Below, one piece after another: positions 38,212 through 41,003 of a stretch of 41,003 nucleotides of DNA. This DNA comes from Nitrospirota bacterium (GTDB lineage: Bacteria; Nitrospirota; Thermodesulfovibrionia; Thermodesulfovibrionales; Magnetobacteriaceae): assembly GCA_015233245.1 (NCBI GenBank), contig JADFYB010000010.1:1-41003 (forward strand). Reading direction: 5' to 3'. The first letter of the stretch is position 1; each line of letters starts with the position of its first letter. The notes beneath the pieces were generated by a model. It did no database searches, was not told the DNA's origin, and saw nothing but the letters and a program-made list of their open reading frames with translations. The translations under genes and the position numbers were made by a program.

Positions 38212-39099
38212 TCAGTGAAGTCTATCTATTTGTTTGGAGATTAAATCATAAAGCCTTTGGAAATCATGAGGCTGGTTTTCTATAGGCTTATTTACCAGGT
38301 CGTTTGTTATGGCTTTCATTTTATCCTTACCTTGAAGAGGCTTCTTGCCAGTACCCTTTACCTTAAAACACTTGTCTATGACTAATGGCAAGATAGGTTT
38401 TCCCTTTATCAGCTCAAGCCATTTCCCCGTATTAAATTCTAATTTATTGTCACTACCTGTAAGAAGATTGTAATATTTGTCATATGTATCTTTTAGGTGT
38501 TGTAGTGATGTTTCTAAACCAATCTTATTTTTGAATTTATTAAAATCATTTAATTCAGTTAGTTTTTTTATTGCATCTTCATTACTTCTAAATTCTTCTT
38601 TTTTATCAAATAGATTAATCCAATTCTGTTTAAAATTTTCTCTTATTTCCAAAATAACCAAATTTGCGGTGTCTATGAAAATTCTTTCATTGCAAAGATT
38701 TTGTATACAATTTTCCAGTTCGTCAAAAGATACGGTTAAATATTCCGACTGTTTAATATAATCAGGGATTATAAAGTAGTTTTCGATTTCACGTCTTGGC
38801 CATACAAGTAAGTTTGATTCGTCAGGGTCAGGGAAATTACTCCAGCGTTGTTCAATAAAAGCGTCATCATAATGATCTCTGTCAATTAAGAAGTAGTACT
38901 TGGGATGATATTTATACATGGCCTCTGCCGCACTTCTTATATGATAAGAAGGCCCTAATGGTTTTACTCCAATTTTTCCGCCTAATAACTTAGAAATCAC
39001 CTGTGGATCAAGAGAATTTTCGTCGCCCTCTACAAACAGAGTATGTTCTGCTCCTTGTTTGAACTCCTCTGAGCTTACATTTGTTTCTACTTTTGGCAT
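38212..39099 (-). CDS. DUF4435/TOPRIM-like protein (possible PARIS AriB-like effector)
   Basis: HTLFVEGDENSLD, YYFLIDRDHYDD (DxD) and LLVWPRREIENYFIIPDYI; directly downstream of an AAA ATPase. Confidence 0.7.
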   Translation of the reverse strand: MPKVETNVSSEEFKQGAEHTLFVEGDENSLDPQVISKLLGGKIGVKPLGPSYHIRSAAEAMYKYHPKYYFLIDRDHYDDAFIEQRWSNFPDPDESNLLVWPRREIENYFIIPDYIKQSEYLTVSFDELENCIQNLCNERIFIDTANLVILEIRENFKQNWINLFDKKEEFRSNEDAIKKLTELNDFNKFKNKIGLETSLQHLKDTYDKYYNLLTGSDNKLEFNTGKWLELIKGKPILPLVIDKCFKVKGTGKKPLQGKDKMKAITNDLVNKPIENQPHDFQRLYDLISKQIDRLH

Positions 39100-39113
39100 T
39101 TAATCATGTAGGG

Positions 39114-40166
39114 TTATCGCAGTATTATCCGTCTGTCCTTATCTACTGAGTCAGCAATATCCTCAGAATGAGTCGCTATAATATATTGGTTATTTGGAGC
39201 CATGATATTTAGCTGTCTTATAAAATTTTTGTGCCACTCGTGATTAAGATGTAGTTCAGGTTCGTCTATTAAAACAACAGCCGATGAATTCTGTGTATAA
39301 TGCCAAATTAAAAACAAAGTGGATATGATTTCCTTTTGCCCTGAACTCAAACCGTCAAAAGGAAAAGACTTACTGCCGTTTACTGGAGTTACTCTGAAGT
39401 CAAAGGTACTATCGGCATCAGCAGTAAGTTTTTCAATTGTACCTTCAGCATAATTTGTGAGTAGGTTGTTAAGTTTGTTTAATACATCTGATGAATCCTT
39501 AGGGTCAAGGTTTTCAATTAGACCGGCTTTTCCCGTCATAGCTTTTAATACCTCGACCTTAAAAATGCTGTTTAACGGTTCTTTGTAAAAATGTCCTGAC
39601 CTAATAACATTTCGTTCCTCTTTACGGTCTAACATCATTCCTAACGGAGTTCTTCCCTCACGGACTTTTCTATAACTATGAAAATACAAAAAGCTGGAAA
39701 ACAATAAAGGTTCAGAGCCGTATCCCGCTAAAATTTGAAGAAAAGTTTCAAACATTATATAATCTTCATATAAATCGGTAGTATCTAAGTTACGAGGGTA
39801 TAAAGTTATTTCGCCCTTTTTGGTTAATGTCAATGATACCGATCGCTTTATTTTGTTTATTTCTACAACAGCCTCTATTACAGCCTCATCCGAACCTGAA
39901 CGTATCCATAAATCAAAAAAATTAATCGGTAAATCTATATTTCCGCGGATTCCGAGGTGTGTTCCGCTGGTAATGGCTAAAACTAAAAGAGTGCAGGCCT
40001 CCAGTATAGAGGTCTTGCCAAGGCCGTTAACGCTTCCCATAACAAAAACATCTGGTTCATTCTTAATTTTTGGTTGAGGGAATTCTATTTCAATAGAATC
40101 AATTGCTTTAAAATTAGTAATCTTTAAGCGCCTGATTTTTAACTTATTTATATCTTTTCTTGTCAT
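39114..40166 (-). CDS. AAA/ABC-type ATPase (OLD/AAA_15-like; possible PARIS AriA-like)
   Basis: GSVNGLGKTSILEACTLLVLAI Walker A, GLSSGQKEIISTLFLIW signature, AVVLIDEPELHLNHEWHKNF Walker B, YIIATHSEDIADSV. Confidence 0.87.
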   Translation of the reverse strand: MTRKDINKLKIRRLKITNFKAIDSIEIEFPQPKIKNEPDVFVMGSVNGLGKTSILEACTLLVLAITSGTHLGIRGNIDLPINFFDLWIRSGSDEAVIEAVVEINKIKRSVSLTLTKKGEITLYPRNLDTTDLYEDYIMFETFLQILAGYGSEPLLFSSFLYFHSYRKVREGRTPLGMMLDRKEERNVIRSGHFYKEPLNSIFKVEVLKAMTGKAGLIENLDPKDSSDVLNKLNNLLTNYAEGTIEKLTADADSTFDFRVTPVNGSKSFPFDGLSSGQKEIISTLFLIWHYTQNSSAVVLIDEPELHLNHEWHKNFIRQLNIMAPNNQYIIATHSEDIADSVDKDRRIILR

Positions 40167-40280
40167 TTTATATCATTCTTTCACTTCAATTATAGACACA
40201 TAATAACATTTTCCTGCCTTACTGTAAAGTGCACGAATTACCTCTCCTTAAAAAACATTATACAAACACATGAAAGATAC

Positions 40281-40309
40281 TTGACATGACTCATATAAAG
40301 TATTATAAT
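40281..40309 (+). promoter_or_regulatory. Consensus sigma70 promoter of dnaJ-like gene
   Basis: TTGACA (40281-40286) - 17 nt - TATAAT (40304-40309): both hexamers perfect. Confidence 0.85.
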
Positions 40310-40346
40310 AAAGACAGTAAATATATGAAATGAGGGACTAAAAGAG

Positions 40347-41003
40347 ATGGCAACAGGCACAAAAGACTATTACGACTTATTAGGAGTTGGGAAAAAGGCG
40401 ACGGCAGAGGAAATAAAAAAATCATTCCGAAAGCTTGCCCGGAAATATCACCCTGACCTTAACCCTGAAAATAAAGCCTCTGAGGCAAAGTTTAAGGAAA
40501 TCAGCGAGGCTTATGACACCCTTGGCGACCCTAAGAAACGCAGTGAGTACGACAACATGAGGACAAATCCGTTTGGTTTCCAGGGCGGTTTTGACAGAGC
40601 TGCCGGTAATAATTTTACAGGGGGTTTTAGAGGCTTTACAGACAAACGTGCTGGCGCAAATTTTGATTTCGGAGGTTTTGGCGATATTTTTTCGGAACTT
40701 TTTGGATTTCAGGAAAGACCCTCCGGTTCAGCCTCGATGTTTTCCCGGGGCACTGATATTGCAACTAATCTTACTCTTACCCTTGAGGAGGCATTTACTG
40801 GAGTTACTAAATCCTTGAATTTAAGACGGGATGCGCCATGTAAGAATTGTAGTGGCTCAGGCAAAAGAAACAAAACACCTTGCCGCGTTTGTAATGGCAC
40901 AGGGAGCACACATGCTAACGAAAACATAAAGGTTAAGATTCCCCCTGGGGTTTCTCAGGGCTCAAAGGTTCGTCTTAAGAGCAAGGGCGCTCTTGGCACA
41001 GGA
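40347..41003 (+). CDS. DnaJ/Hsp40-type co-chaperone with reduced zinc finger (truncated at window end)
   Basis: [45 protein letters not shown] region; only CKNCSGSG and CRVCNGTG before the C-terminal domain [24 protein letters not shown] verified by reading; absent from the supplied track because it is open at the edge. Confidence 0.92.
   Translation, partial: MATGTKDYYDLLGVGKKATAEEIKKSFRKLARKYHPDLNPENKASEAKFKEISEAYDTLGDPKKRSEYDNMRTNPFGFQGGFDRAAGNNFTGGFRGFTDKRAGANFDFGGFGDIFSELFGFQERPSGSASMFSRGTDIATNLTLTLEEAFTGVTKSLNLRRDAPCKNCSGSGKRNKTPCRVCNGTGSTHANENIKVKIPPGVSQGSKVRLKSKGALGTG

Noticed and set aside
1-41003. CRISPR arrays, tRNA/rRNA genes, integrases or transposases
   Set aside because: None recognised on reading either strand; no regularly spaced direct repeats, no cloverleaf candidates and no DDE or tyrosine-recombinase motifs in the supplied ORFs.

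Overview
41 kb bacterial chromosomal window, Gram-negative by envelope features; Nitrospirota-like affiliation is only a guess. Conserved housekeeping genes are present: nadB, a HAD phosphatase, a YkgJ-type Cys-cluster protein, hisB/hisC, glycosyltransferases, tpx, pstS and dnaJ-like. They are interrupted by several accessory modules. The standout is a ~14 kb, nine-gene, single-strand locus (7381-21311). It encodes a membrane protein, an exported OmpA-like protein, an exported vWA protein, a small multi-TM protein, a tubulin/FtsZ-like GTPase, a 1113-aa actin/Hsp70-fold (ASKHA) ATPase, an exported coiled-coil/TM protein, a MotA/ExbB/ZorA-like stator with a long coiled-coil tail, and a MotB/ZorB-like OmpA protein. 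This looks like an envelope-spanning, ion-driven, cytoskeletal-type machine. It recalls the stator half of Zorya and the FtsZ-like/vWA/OmpA membrane-remodelling neighbourhoods predicted in the literature, but it lacks any recognisable ZorC/D/E/F/G effector. Other accessory modules are an AbiJ_NTD4-like protein next to a GNAT-toxin/DUF1778-antitoxin pair, and an AAA ATPase + DUF4435/TOPRIM-like pair resembling PARIS. There is also a cNMP-binding/SLC13 transporter cassette with paired ABC_sub_bind sensor proteins, and probable Pho boxes upstream of pstS and of an HD-GYP gene. No tRNA, rRNA, CRISPR array or transposase was recognised. All family calls were made by eye from motifs; no search was run.
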